Source: DATKPE01 sp033854175 (GTDB lineage: Bacteria > Bacteroidota > Ignavibacteria > UBA10030 > SZUA-254). Taken from it: a stretch of 64,000 nt of DNA. The notes beneath the pieces are model-generated. The model saw only the letters and a program-made list of their open reading frames with translations. It made no database searches and had not been told where the DNA came from. A program made the translations under genes and the position numbers. The stretch spans positions 25,948-89,947 of the forward strand of contig JAWOKN010000054.1 of the NCBI GenBank assembly GCA_033854175.1. The letters are read 5' to 3'. Below, one piece after another: positions 24,010 to 31,913 of the stretch; the stretch's first letter is position 1, and the number at the start of each line of letters is the position of its first letter.

Positions 24010-26061
24010 TTGCATAATTCACTAGATTTAAACACTTTGCGAAGAGTCTTGAAACCGAATATTCCGTATACGAATGCCATCCGGCAATATCTTGATCTCT
24101 TTCTGAAGAAGATCAATTCCAGCGATGGCATTATTATTTCCATGGGTGTGGCAGCAATCGTTACGGGCGTCCTCGTGGACCTGTTCCTCATCCGCCTCAT
24201 CTGCCTTATTGTCGTCATCAGCACCGCCGCCATCCTCGTCGCGCTCTACCATGCGCGGCAACAGTCGTCCCCCGGGGAACCGGCACAGGATGACTCTGCC
24301 CATGCCAACACATCGAAACGCGATACAGGTATGAAAACGATATTCTTTGATGATGCAGGCGGCTATCAGCAGCCCGACGAGGAACCTGAGACGACCGAGG
24401 ACCACCCTATGAATCTGTCCCATAGCGTCGATATGCAGATCGAAATGTCGGGCCGCCCGGCACCCCCGGTCTCCCGTGTCACAGATCAACCCCCGCCAGC
24501 CACATCGTCTGCTTCCCGGGAATTTAATGTGGCGGATTTCTTCGACATGGATTCAGCCATGTACGAGGGCGATCCCGAACCGAGGACTGAATTCAATTTT
24601 CTCCTCCATAAGATCCTCCTGGTCGTGAAGGAGGTCCTTTTCGCCCACTCGGTGGTCTTTTTCTGGGCGAACCGCGACAAGGGCCAGATGGTCATGGAGG
24701 CACGCGTGAGCGATAACCTGAACAGCATCACCCTGCGCCGCTTTACGATGTCGAGCGACCTTGTGAGCCATGTCGCAGAAAATGGGAAACCGGAACTCCT
24801 CAACGAGGTCAACCCGAAATCGGAACTCGAGCTTTTCCCGTACTATAATTCCTCGGTCGGGATACGGTCGTTTATCGGCGTCCCGGTCTATTTCTCAACC
24901 CAGCAGGCCGATCATTCCCCCGGACTCCCCGTCGGCGTCATCGCCATCGACAGCAAGGCCAAGGATGCCTTCGGCTCCGAGACCTGCGCACTCCTCGGCC
25001 AGTTCACCAAGCTGATTTCGACCCTGATCAAGTCGTATACCGACAAGTACGATCTTCTCCTGGATTCGGAGCTCCTGCACTCGATAAGGAAACTCCAGGA
25101 AAGGATCCGCAGCGACTTTTCCCTTGCAACGATCATTAACCAGCTCTCGGAGGAGACCTCCAAACTTGTCCGCTGGGACCATATTTCAATCGTCCTCTAC
25201 GACGAGAAACGCCACGCCTGCCTCGTCCGCAAGGTCCTCAACCGCGCACCCGTGGAGTATGTCGGACATGAACAGGCCATCGATTATCCCGACAGCGTCG
25301 TCGGTCAGGTGCTCAAATCGAACAGCCACCAGAAGATCGATGACCTGGAACAGCTTGCATCGCCACGCTTTCAGGCCACCGAGCGGATACCACGCAAGGG
25401 GTCCTTTGTCGCCGTTCCGATCAGCTCACTCAACAAGTGCTATGGGTCGCTCAACGTCGAGAGCCGCGATTCCCATAATTTCTCGCGCCAGGATGTCGAG
25501 GTCCTCTACCGGCTCGCCGAGAATTCCGCCTTCGCCCTCGAAATCCTCTACCTCGAGGAGCTGATCCGCGAGTATGTCATCATCGACGACTCGACAGGCC
25601 TCTATTCAAAGAAGTTTTTCCTCCAGAGGCTCCACGAGGAACTGCGCCGGGCAGACGACCTGGCTAGCAGCCTCTCGCTTCTGGTCATCGCCGTCGACCG
25701 CGCGGGCGAAATCATCCAGCGCCACGGCCGCGACGGCTTCGAACGCATGATGATCATCCTTTCACGCGCGGTCCGCCAGAGCGTCCGTACCTATGACCTC
25801 GTGGGACGCCTTGAAAACGACCAGTTTGGCGTGGTCCTCCTCGATACCAGTGCGAATGATGCCTATCTCTGGGCGGAAAAGATCAGGAAGAATATCGCCG
25901 CCCATGTCATCAACCTCGACGACAAGAGTTTTTCAATCACCGTGAGCATGGGTCTCTGCGGCGAACTGGAGGGCATCCGGAAGGAAGACCTCGTCGCCAA
26001 CGCCGTCACGGTCCTGCACCGCGCAGCAGATGCGGGCGGGAATATTGTAAGGGTTTTTTAA
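24010..26061 (+). CDS. Membrane-anchored GAF-GAF-GGDEF protein with a degenerate GGDEF motif
   Basis: Two adjacent hydrophobic segments (about residues 41-82) should anchor the protein in the inner membrane. A variable, polar ~110-residue linker follows. Then come two GAF sensor domains (about 200-350, with VGIRSFIGVPVYF, and 370-520, with RKGSFVAVPISS...YGSLNVES). The GGDEF fold occupies the C-terminus (DDSTGLYSKKFFLQRLHEEL onward, ending VLHRAADAGGNIVRVF). Its active-site motif reads GRLENDQFG instead of GGDEF, so cyclic-di-GMP synthesis is unlikely; GTP or c-di-GMP sensing, or a purely structural role, is more likely. The start is uncertain: TTG 24010 is the first codon available, there is no good ribosome site, and the first in-frame ATG is within the first membrane segment. 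Confidence 0.85.
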   Translation: MHNSLDLNTLRRVLKPNIPYTNAIRQYLDLFLKKINSSDGIIISMGVAAIVTGVLVDLFLIRLICLIVVISTAAILVALYHARQQSSPGEPAQDDSAHANTSKRDTGMKTIFFDDAGGYQQPDEEPETTEDHPMNLSHSVDMQIEMSGRPAPPVSRVTDQPPPATSSASREFNVADFFDMDSAMYEGDPEPRTEFNFLLHKILLVVKEVLFAHSVVFFWANRDKGQMVMEARVSDNLNSITLRRFTMSSDLVSHVAENGKPELLNEVNPKSELELFPYYNSSVGIRSFIGVPVYFSTQQADHSPGLPVGVIAIDSKAKDAFGSETCALLGQFTKLISTLIKSYTDKYDLLLDSELLHSIRKLQERIRSDFSLATIINQLSEETSKLVRWDHISIVLYDEKRHACLVRKVLNRAPVEYVGHEQAIDYPDSVVGQVLKSNSHQKIDDLEQLASPRFQATERIPRKGSFVAVPISSLNKCYGSLNVESRDSHNFSRQDVEVLYRLAENSAFALEILYLEELIREYVIIDDSTGLYSKKFFLQRLHEELRRADDLASSLSLLVIAVDRAGEIIQRHGRDGFERMMIILSRAVRQSVRTYDLVGRLENDQFGVVLLDTSANDAYLWAEKIRKNIAAHVINLDDKSFSITVSMGLCGELEGIRKEDLVANAVTVLHRAADAGGNIVRVF

Positions 26062-26077
26062 TACTTAAGGAGAACAA

Positions 26078-26272
26078 ATGGCCAAACAACAAACCTTCGC
26101 AGATAAAGCCGCGAAAGCCGCCGCCCAGCCCGGCAAGAAATGCCCGAAGTGCGGCGCGATCAAGCAGCCTATCCTCTTCGTGAACTCCGAACCTTCCAAA
26201 CACGGCAGTACACGGTTCAGTCATCGGCGGATTCAGGTCTGCAAATGCAACGAAAAGGAAGTCTACGCGTAG
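26078..26272 (+). CDS. Small putative zinc-binding protein (64 residues)
   Basis: A strong ribosome site (AAGGAG, seven bases before ATG) and a position 16 bases after the GAF-GGDEF stop make this a likely real gene. The protein has an Ala/Lys-rich N-terminus and a zinc-ribbon-like arrangement (KKCPKCGAIKQP and, 30 residues on, VCKCNEKE). It also has basic residues around HGSTRFSHRRIQ. No family was recognised. A nucleic-acid-binding or structural zinc protein is a guess. Close linkage suggests co-expression with the GAF-GGDEF gene. Confidence 0.7.
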   Translation: MAKQQTFADKAAKAAAQPGKKCPKCGAIKQPILFVNSEPSKHGSTRFSHRRIQVCKCNEKEVYA

Positions 26273-26378
26273 CAGACCCGGACCAGTAGTGGTGCTCCCC
26301 ATGCGCCCATTCGGGCACACCCCGGCCCCCAGACCCAACCCCCCGGGCGGGGAGTAATCATCACCACCAGTCGAAGGC

Positions 26379-26675
26379 ATGAACCAGCGGCATCAACAGG
26401 AAGAATTTGAAATTATCGCAGATGGCAGTGGATCGTTCCGGATCCCGGCCGATATCATCAGACGGCTCCGGCCCGGAGGGCATTATATTGTGCGTTTGTC
26501 CGAGGGGAAATTGCACCCCCGCCTCCGCCGGCACGGTGTCACCGAAAGCGAGATCGAACAGATCACCCGCCTCCAGATGGAAGAACGGGAAAATGTCGTC
26601 CGTTTTCTTGAATCCGAGGGCGCGATGGCCGGCGATAGGTCGCTTGCCCGGCTCCTGCGGGAACGTGCAACATGA
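26379..26675 (+). CDS. AbrB/MazE-like antitoxin-type protein
   Basis: The N-terminal 45 residues have the swapped-hairpin pattern of AbrB/MazE DNA-binding domains (FEIIADGSGSFRIPADIIRRL...GGHYIVRLSEGKL). A charged helical C-terminus (TESEIEQITRLQMEERENVV) would wrap the partner toxin. Its stop overlaps the start of the PIN-like gene by four bases (ATGA), the usual order for an antitoxin-toxin pair. The pair lies 63 bases before two microcompartment vertex genes and may be transcribed with them. Assignment rests on pattern and context, without a database match. Confidence 0.6.
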   Translation: MNQRHQQEEFEIIADGSGSFRIPADIIRRLRPGGHYIVRLSEGKLHPRLRRHGVTESEIEQITRLQMEERENVVRFLESEGAMAGDRSLARLLRERAT

Positions 26676-27064
26676 AGACGAAAAAACTCGTAATACATTC
26701 AGATATCATCGCGGAGCATCTGCTCCAGCCGCCGGCGGGGCCTTCGGTCCTGCGGCGGGCGATGAGGGAATTTTTTTGCTATACAACGGTCGTCAATGCG
26801 ATGGAGCTTTTTTCCTGCGGCACGTCCGCCCGGCATCAACGGGCGATCGAACATGCACTCGGGGCGATGAAGATTCTCGGCGTGAACTCCCGCACGGCGA
26901 AAAATTTCGCGCTGCTCCTCCGGCGCTACCCTGACCGCCCCCTGGGCGATCTCCTTGTTGCCGGAATCTGCCTCGAAAGCAGACTTCCCCTCCTGACAGG
27001 TCTTCAGGAGAGGTTTTCGGGGATCAGACGGCTGACCCTGGTCGAGCCCCGGGCGATCGGATAA
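26672..27064 (+). CDS. PIN-like domain protein (VapC-type, degenerate active site)
   Basis: The 130 residues follow the PIN order: a first strand (KLVIHSDIIAEHLL), a helix with the second acidic residue (TTVVNAMELFSCG), and a helix with the third (YPDRPLGDLLVAGICLESRLPLLT). In active PIN nucleases the first strand reads LDT/LDA, but here the Asp is replaced by His (VIHSD). The last acidic motif (TRN..DF) is not seen. Metal binding and RNase activity are therefore doubtful. It is coupled to the AbrB-like gene by an ATGA overlap. It may be a toxin that has lost activity, or a PIN fold reused for binding. Confidence 0.6.
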   Translation: MKTKKLVIHSDIIAEHLLQPPAGPSVLRRAMREFFCYTTVVNAMELFSCGTSARHQRAIEHALGAMKILGVNSRTAKNFALLLRRYPDRPLGDLLVAGICLESRLPLLTGLQERFSGIRRLTLVEPRAIG

Positions 27065-27127
27065 CCGCCCCTGCACGCCCGGACCGCCGGCGGGGCGAAA
27101 CGGACTATGGACAGATAAGAGGATACT

Positions 27128-27397
27128 ATGTTTCTCGGAAAAGTCATCGGCACGGTCTGGGCAACCCGGAAGGATGAGGAACTGGTCGGGATGAAGTTTC
27201 AGATCGTCAAACATGTCGGCCTCGACTATACGACAAAGGATACATTTGTCGTCGCCGTCGATACCGTCCAGGCCGGCGTCGGCGACGTGGTCCTGGTCTG
27301 CTCGGGGAGCTCCGCACGCCAGACCGGCCTGACAAAGAATAAACCGGTCGACGCGGTCATCATGGCCGTCGTCGATAAACTCGATATCATGGACTGA
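27128..27397 (+). CDS. Bacterial microcompartment vertex protein, EutN/CcmL family (BMC-P), copy 1
   Basis: BMC-P proteins form pentamers that cap the corners of polyhedral protein organelles. The 89-residue sequence has the family pattern: MFLGKVIGTVWATRKDE at the N-terminus, VVAVDTVQAGVGDVVLVCSGSSARQT in the middle (given here in two overlapping parts: VAVDTVQAGVGDVV, LVCSGSSARQ), and PVDAVIMAVVDKLD at the C-terminus. These align directly with EutN. AGAGG seven bases before ATG is the ribosome site. It is followed eight bases later by a second BMC-P gene. No BMC-H or BMC-T shell gene is in the window, so the rest of the shell is encoded elsewhere. Confidence 0.93.
   Translation: MFLGKVIGTVWATRKDEELVGMKFQIVKHVGLDYTTKDTFVVAVDTVQAGVGDVVLVCSGSSARQTGLTKNKPVDAVIMAVVDKLDIMD
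27135..27165 (+). repeat. 31-base direct repeat, copy 1 (start of BMC-P gene 1)
   Basis: These 31 bases, starting TCGGAAAAGTCATCGG, are identical to 27413-27443 at the start of the second BMC-P gene, 278 bases away. The downstream parts of the genes have diverged strongly. Confidence 0.95.
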
Positions 27398-27405
27398 GGC
27401 GGAGC

Positions 27406-27678
27406 GTGTTTTTCGGAAAAGTCATCGGCACGGTCTGGGCAACACGGAAGGACGAACATACGACATCCTTTAAGCTGCAGTTCGTCCAGCCTCTGAACGC
27501 CCACCGCGAACCCGCCGGCGATCCCATCGTCGCCGTCGATACCGTCGGGGCCGGCCCCGGCGAAACCATCATGTATATCACCGCCCGCGAAGCAACGATC
27601 CCGCTTCCGGTCGATATGGCGCCCGTGGACGCCAGTATCGTCGGCATTATCGACCGCATTGACGTAAACGGTCGGTGA
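27406..27678 (+). CDS. Bacterial microcompartment vertex protein, EutN/CcmL family (BMC-P), copy 2
   Basis: The second tandem BMC-P begins at a GTG with GGCGGAG just before it. It shares MF-GKVIGTVWATRKDE with copy 1 and then differs: IVAVDTVGAGPGETIMYITAREA replaces the SSARQ segment (here given as AVDTVGAGPGETIMYI), and it ends PVDASIVGIIDRIDV. Length is 90 residues. Microcompartment loci with several BMC-P paralogues are known, and mixed or alternative vertices are thought to tune the shell. The divergence after an identical start suggests duplication followed by specialisation, or gene conversion of the 5' end. The sigA gene follows 53 bases later. Confidence 0.92.
   Translation: MFFGKVIGTVWATRKDEHTTSFKLQFVQPLNAHREPAGDPIVAVDTVGAGPGETIMYITAREATIPLPVDMAPVDASIVGIIDRIDVNGR
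27413..27443 (+). repeat. 31-base direct repeat, copy 2 (start of BMC-P gene 2)
   Basis: Identical to 27135-27165; see that entry. The identity covers the codons for the first beta strand of the vertex protein. Confidence 0.95.
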
Positions 27679-27731
27679 TTTTTTCGGGTCGAAATGTCAC
27701 GGGTCTAGTGTTCTGTCACTAAGAGGAAAGC

Positions 27732-28589
27732 ATGGCAAAGGTTAATAAACAATATACCAACCGAGAGAGTCAGTCGCTGGATAAATACCTGCAGGAGATC
27801 GGACGGGTCGAGCTTCTTGACCCCGAGGAGGAGATTGAACTGGCCCGCAGGATCAAAAAGGGGGACCAGAAAGCTCTTGAAAAACTGACAAAAGCGAACC
27901 TCCGGTTTGTCGTCAGCGTTGCCAAACAGTACCAGAATCAGGGATTGTCCCTCGGCGACCTCATCAACGAGGGGAACCTCGGCCTTATTAAGGCCGCCAA
28001 GAGGTTCGACGAAACCCGCGGGTTTAAATTCATCTCCTATGCCGTGTGGTGGATCCGCCAGTCAATCCTCCAGGCACTCGCCGAACAGTCCCGCATCGTC
28101 CGCCTTCCACTCAACAGGGTGGGAGCCCTGAATAAGATCGGGAAGGCCTTCAGTACCCTCGAGCAGGAGTTTGAACGCGAACCGAGCGCAAGCGAACTGG
28201 CCGAGGAACTCGATATGTCCCTCTTCGAGGTCGCCGATACGCTGAAAATCTCGGGCCGCCACCTCTCCATGGATGCCCCCTTCGCCCAGGGCGAGGATAA
28301 CCGCCTCCTGGATGTCATCCAGGATGAACGTACACCGCTGCCGGACCATTCCCTCATCAAGGAGTCCCTCAGCAAGGAGGTCGAACGCGCCCTCGGGACA
28401 CTCACCGAACGCGAGGCGGAGGTCATCCGGCTCTACTTCGGCCTCGGCAGGGAACATTCACTGACTCTGGAGGAGATCGGCGAGAAGTTCCAGCTCACCC
28501 GCGAACGCGTACGCCAGATCAAGGAAAAAGCCATACGGAGACTCCGCCACGCCTCGCGAAGTAAACAGCTGCGGGCGTACCTCGGTTGA
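27732..28589 (+). CDS. rpoD: Primary RNA polymerase sigma factor (RpoD/SigA), short FCB-type
   Basis: The 285 residues hold regions 1.2 (SLDKYLQEIGRVELLDPEEE), 2.1-2.4 (LRFVVSVAKQYQNQG, GLIKAAKRFDETRGFKFISY, YAVWWIRQSILQAL), 3 and 4 (LTEREAEVIRLYFGLG, SLTLEEIGEKFQLTRERVRQ). The non-conserved region 1.1 domain of proteobacterial RpoD is missing, giving the ~285-residue form typical of Bacteroidota/Chlorobi primary sigma factors. This is one of the best taxonomic markers in the window. The ATG has GAGGAAAG upstream. It begins 53 bases after the BMC-P genes. Confidence 0.93.
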   Translation: MAKVNKQYTNRESQSLDKYLQEIGRVELLDPEEEIELARRIKKGDQKALEKLTKANLRFVVSVAKQYQNQGLSLGDLINEGNLGLIKAAKRFDETRGFKFISYAVWWIRQSILQALAEQSRIVRLPLNRVGALNKIGKAFSTLEQEFEREPSASELAEELDMSLFEVADTLKISGRHLSMDAPFAQGEDNRLLDVIQDERTPLPDHSLIKESLSKEVERALGTLTEREAEVIRLYFGLGREHSLTLEEIGEKFQLTRERVRQIKEKAIRRLRHASRSKQLRAYLG

Positions 28590-28599
28590 CAGGCCGGGA

Positions 28600-29148
28600 T
28601 TGAATCCCCGCCGGGTATATCGGTCCTCCATCCCCAGGCTCATCCGCCTCGGCCTCGGATTACTGTTGACCTGCACTGCCGCGTTTTCCCTCTCGTCCTG
28701 CTCAACCCGGGCCACCGTACGGTATGCACCGCCTCCCACGATCGATGCGTCTCCGGGAGATGAAAATAATCCGGGCATCGACCGCCATGCAATGCTCGTC
28801 GCCATCATGGCACTGATGTCGACTCCCTATGTTCATTATGGCCTCGACTCCACCGGCATCGATTGCTCTGGCTTTACCGGCAGGATCTATGAACGCATCA
28901 CCCACCGCCGCCTCCCCAGATCGGCACACGAACAGTTTGAAATCGGCCGGGAGGTGACGGGTTCGGAGATCAAATTCGGCGACCTTGTTTTTTTTCACCT
29001 CGATGAACCCGGCCCTTCACATGTCGGGATCTATGTCGGAGACGGTCTTTTCGCACACGCGAGCGTCTCGCGCGGTGTCACCGTTTCGCTTCTGGGAAGC
29101 GCCTATTACCGCGAACATTATGTCGGCGCCAGAAGGGTCGTCTATTGA
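28600..29148 (+). CDS. NlpC/P60-family cell-wall peptidase lipoprotein
   Basis: A signal peptide with lipobox (FSLSSC, Cys near residue 34) is followed by a short linker and an NlpC/P60 domain. The catalytic Cys is in GIDCSGFTG and the His in PSHVGIYVGDG. Such enzymes cut the peptide stems of peptidoglycan between D-glutamate and diaminopimelate. The start is unclear: TTG 28600 lies 10 bases after the sigA stop and gives a complete signal peptide. Length is 182 residues. Confidence 0.85.
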   Translation: MNPRRVYRSSIPRLIRLGLGLLLTCTAAFSLSSCSTRATVRYAPPPTIDASPGDENNPGIDRHAMLVAIMALMSTPYVHYGLDSTGIDCSGFTGRIYERITHRRLPRSAHEQFEIGREVTGSEIKFGDLVFFHLDEPGPSHVGIYVGDGLFAHASVSRGVTVSLLGSAYYREHYVGARRVVY

Positions 29149-29214
29149 TCGCTGCCTTGTTTTTCAGAACGTGGATATCTATATTCATTACAGGGGTGTT
29201 TGAAAGATTTTCGC

Positions 29215-29772
29215 ATGGCAATACTTCCAATTTATACATACGGGACCAAGGTTCTCCGCAAAAAGGCCAAACCCGTCCGACAGGTCAACGATGAGATACT
29301 CTCCCTCATCGTCAATATGTTCGATACGATGCGGAATGCCAACGGTATCGGACTCGCCGCGACCCAGGTCGGCCAGCTCCATCGCGTGATCACGATCGAC
29401 CTGTCCGATGCCGAGGAGGGGAAGGAATTCAAACCTATCGTCCTGATTAACCCGGAAATCCTCGCCGAAAAGGGTACGCTGAAAATGGAGGAGGGATGCC
29501 TGAGTATCCCCGATGTCCGCGACGCCGTCGACCGGCCGGAGAGTGTGACGGTGAAGTTCCGGGACGCGAATTTCGCCGAAAAGGAGGTCAAGGTGTCGGG
29601 TCTCCTCGGCCGCGTCCTCCAGCACGAAATCGACCACCTCAACGGCGTCCTGTTCACCGACCGGCTCACCCCCGAACAGCAACAGACACATACCGATGCC
29701 CTGACAAAAATTCAGCAGGGCGCCATGAATGTCGACTATCCGGTCGTATCGGCCGATAGTGTAACCACCTAA
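29215..29772 (+). CDS. def: Peptide deformylase
   Basis: Def removes the formyl group from nascent proteins using a bound metal. All three motifs are intact: GIGLAATQVG, EEGCLSIP (metal Cys) and QHEIDHLNG (HEIDH metal and catalytic residues). The ATG at 29215 (MAILPIYTYGTKVLRKKA) gives the standard start; a TTG five codons upstream is less likely. At 185 residues it is of usual size. It is followed by fmt, whose product adds the formyl group Def removes, 31 bases downstream. Confidence 0.96.
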   Translation: MAILPIYTYGTKVLRKKAKPVRQVNDEILSLIVNMFDTMRNANGIGLAATQVGQLHRVITIDLSDAEEGKEFKPIVLINPEILAEKGTLKMEEGCLSIPDVRDAVDRPESVTVKFRDANFAEKEVKVSGLLGRVLQHEIDHLNGVLFTDRLTPEQQQTHTDALTKIQQGAMNVDYPVVSADSVTT

Positions 29773-29803
29773 GGTCAATTCTTTCTGCACGGTCACCGAT
29801 TCT

Positions 29804-30733
29804 ATGCGAATTATTTTTATGGGAACACCGGAATTTGCCGTCCCGAGCCTCAGATTGCTCGTCGAAAACCGCCTTCCCGTCGCCGCCGCCGTCACCACAC
29901 CCGATAAACCCGCAGGCCGCGGCCAGCAGGTCACGCCGTCTGCCGTAAAATGCTTCGCTCTCGAGAATCACCTGGAGCTCCTTCAGCCCGAATCGCTCGG
30001 CGATCCGGCCTTCATTTCACGCCTCCAATCGCTCCGGCCGGATCTCTTCGTCGTCGTTGCCTTCCGGATTTTACCCCCGGCAGTCTATTCGATCCCGCGT
30101 TTGGGTGCGTTTAACCTCCATGCGTCCCTTCTTCCGAAATACCGGGGCGCAGCCCCGATCAACTGGGCGATCATCAACGGCGAACATGAAACGGGCGTGA
30201 CAACGTTTTTTCTTGAGGAAAAAGTCGACACCGGCAATGTCATCCTCCAGGCACGCGTGACGATCGGCGAGGATGAAACCGCCGGCGATCTCCATGACCG
30301 CCTGGCAGAGGTCGGAGCCGAGCTCGTCCTTTTGACCGTCCGGCTCATCGCCGACGGGAAGGCCGTCCCGCAGAGACAGACCGGGGCTGCGTCACAGGCA
30401 CCGAAGATTTTCCGGGATCACTGCATCATCTCCTGGTCAAAATCCGCCCGCGAGGTCCATAACCAGATACGGGGCCTCTCACCACGCCCCTGCGCGTTCA
30501 CGTTCCACCGGTCAACTCAACTGAAGATGTACCGGACTCATTGCCTTCCCGACTACCCATCCGACATCCCGGGTACGGTCCTCGAATCCGGATCCCGCCT
30601 TGTCGTCGCGTGCGGCTCGGGAGCCTTGGATGTGCTCGAACTGCAACAGGCCGGCAAGAAGAAGATGGGAACCGAGGAGTTTCTACGGGGCTATGGGATT
30701 TCCACGGGCCACACCTTCAGGGAGTCGTCATGA
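29804..30733 (+). CDS. fmt: Methionyl-tRNA formyltransferase
   Basis: Fmt formylates initiator Met-tRNA with 10-formyltetrahydrofolate. The N-terminal formyltransferase domain shows IIFMGTPEFAVPSL, the PDKPAGRGQQVTPSAVK loop, and the catalytic NLHASLLPKYRGAAPI (Asn-His) with NGEHETGVTTF further on. The C-terminal OB-like domain follows from about residue 205. Length of 309 is typical. Its stop overlaps the rhodanese ATG by four bases. Confidence 0.95.
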   Translation: MRIIFMGTPEFAVPSLRLLVENRLPVAAAVTTPDKPAGRGQQVTPSAVKCFALENHLELLQPESLGDPAFISRLQSLRPDLFVVVAFRILPPAVYSIPRLGAFNLHASLLPKYRGAAPINWAIINGEHETGVTTFFLEEKVDTGNVILQARVTIGEDETAGDLHDRLAEVGAELVLLTVRLIADGKAVPQRQTGAASQAPKIFRDHCIISWSKSAREVHNQIRGLSPRPCAFTFHRSTQLKMYRTHCLPDYPSDIPGTVLESGSRLVVACGSGALDVLELQQAGKKKMGTEEFLRGYGISTGHTFRESS

Positions 30734-31386
30734 AAAAAGAGTCAGGCAGCCGGAATATCGCTTTTATCCTCCTGGCAGGCATTGTCGCCGCGTTCGGGTA
30801 TCATCTGTTTTCCCCGCACGGACTCCCCATCATCAGAACGGAAGCCGAGAAGATCGAAGTCCCCGATTCGGCCCTCTTCGGCGGCGTGAAAACAGCCCCC
30901 GCACCCGCGGACCGCCCGGCACCTGCCGCAACCACCGGACAGGATACGGGAACCCGCGGTGTTAAAGTCATCGCTCCGCTTCACCAGCAGGCGCTCGCCC
31001 ACCCGGATTCAATCACAATTGTCCCGAAACCCGGGGCGAAGGACACGATCCGCATCATCACCCTCCGGCAGTTTACACGCCTCATGAAGCAGGAAAAACC
31101 GCTCATCTTCGATGCCCGCGATTCGGCTTCCTATGCCGCGGGTCATGTCAGGGGGGCCCGGAATGCCGACGGGCTGCAGGCTGAGTCGTATTTTGAACGT
31201 CTGGTGCCGATTCCGAAGGATACACTGGTCATTATTTATTGCATCAACCCCGAATGCCACCTCGGCCGCATGCTCGCCGATTTCATGGGCGCACTCGGGT
31301 TTACCAACCTTTTCCTCTATGATAACGGCTGGGATGAATGGATGAAGGCAAAAATGCCCGTCGATACGAATATTGTCCGGTGGTGA
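30730..31386 (+). CDS. Membrane-anchored rhodanese-like protein
   Basis: The ATG at 30730 overlaps the fmt stop (ATGA) and gives an N-terminal membrane anchor (NIAFILLAGIVAAFGYHLF). A Pro/Ala-rich linker runs to about residue 80, and a rhodanese domain occupies the C-terminal 110 residues (FDARDSASYAAGHVRGARN, VIIYCINPECHLGRML, YDNGWDEWMKAK). The catalytic Cys lies in IIYCINPEC, so sulfur transfer is possible. The longer frame from 30541 runs inside fmt and is rejected. With a MauE-like and a CopD-like membrane gene behind it, it may belong to an envelope sulfur or redox set. Confidence 0.85.
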   Translation: MKKESGSRNIAFILLAGIVAAFGYHLFSPHGLPIIRTEAEKIEVPDSALFGGVKTAPAPADRPAPAATTGQDTGTRGVKVIAPLHQQALAHPDSITIVPKPGAKDTIRIITLRQFTRLMKQEKPLIFDARDSASYAAGHVRGARNADGLQAESYFERLVPIPKDTLVIIYCINPECHLGRMLADFMGALGFTNLFLYDNGWDEWMKAKMPVDTNIVRW

Positions 31387-31388
31387 GA

Positions 31389-31396
31389 CCCCCCCC
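31389..31396 (+). repeat. C8 tract directly before the MauE-like start
   Basis: Eight C immediately precede the GTG chosen for the next gene, inside the region where a ribosome site would be expected. Slippage here would change spacing, and would also change the frame if the upstream TTG 31373 is used. Confidence 0.8.
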
Positions 31397-31873
31397 GTGA
31401 GAAGAGTCATCTTCCATCCGCTTCTTCTCCTTGTGGCCCGCTGGCTCCTGGGACTGGTGTTCGTTTTTGCGGCCATCGAAAAGATCGCCGCCCCGGAGGT
31501 TTTTGCCATCTCGGTCGAGGCGTATAAACTGATCCCCGTCGCCGTTGTCAATATCTTTGCGATCGTTATACCCTGGATCGAACTTCTCTGCGGCATCTTC
31601 CTCATCGGCGGTGTCTACCTCCGGGAGAGTGCCCTGATTTTGTCCTTTCTTCTCATTGTATTTGTTTTTGCCATTCTCTCGGCCATGATCCGCCACCTGA
31701 ATATCGATTGCGGCTGCTTTGGCAAGCAGTATAGCTCGAATGTCGGATGGCCGAAGGTGCTGGAGGATGTCGGATTGCTCATCACCGGGCTCTATACCGC
31801 CCTTGCCTCCCGGAAACCGGCGGAGGCCGCACCACGCCCGGAGCCGGACGCGTTGACTTCCGATGGAAAATAA
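31397..31873 (+). CDS. MauE/DoxX-family membrane protein
   Basis: Four hydrophobic segments (LLLLVARWLLGLVFVFAAIE, VVNIFAIVIPWIELLCGIFL, ALILSFLLIVFVFAILSAMI, and a fourth near residue 135) match MauE/DoxX proteins. The motif NIDCGCFGKQYS is the Cys-rich loop of MauE, the methylamine-utilisation protein linked to disulfide chemistry. The start is uncertain: TTG 31373 overlaps the rhodanese gene, GTG 31397 lies just beyond a C8 tract, and neither has a good ribosome site. With the rhodanese and MauE Cys pairs side by side, a thiol-redox role is likely. Confidence 0.75.
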   Translation: MRRVIFHPLLLLVARWLLGLVFVFAAIEKIAAPEVFAISVEAYKLIPVAVVNIFAIVIPWIELLCGIFLIGGVYLRESALILSFLLIVFVFAILSAMIRHLNIDCGCFGKQYSSNVGWPKVLEDVGLLITGLYTALASRKPAEAAPRPEPDALTSDGK

Positions 31874-31913
31874 ATTATATTGCACAGCACGCTAACTCAC
31901 TGTATGAACATTT

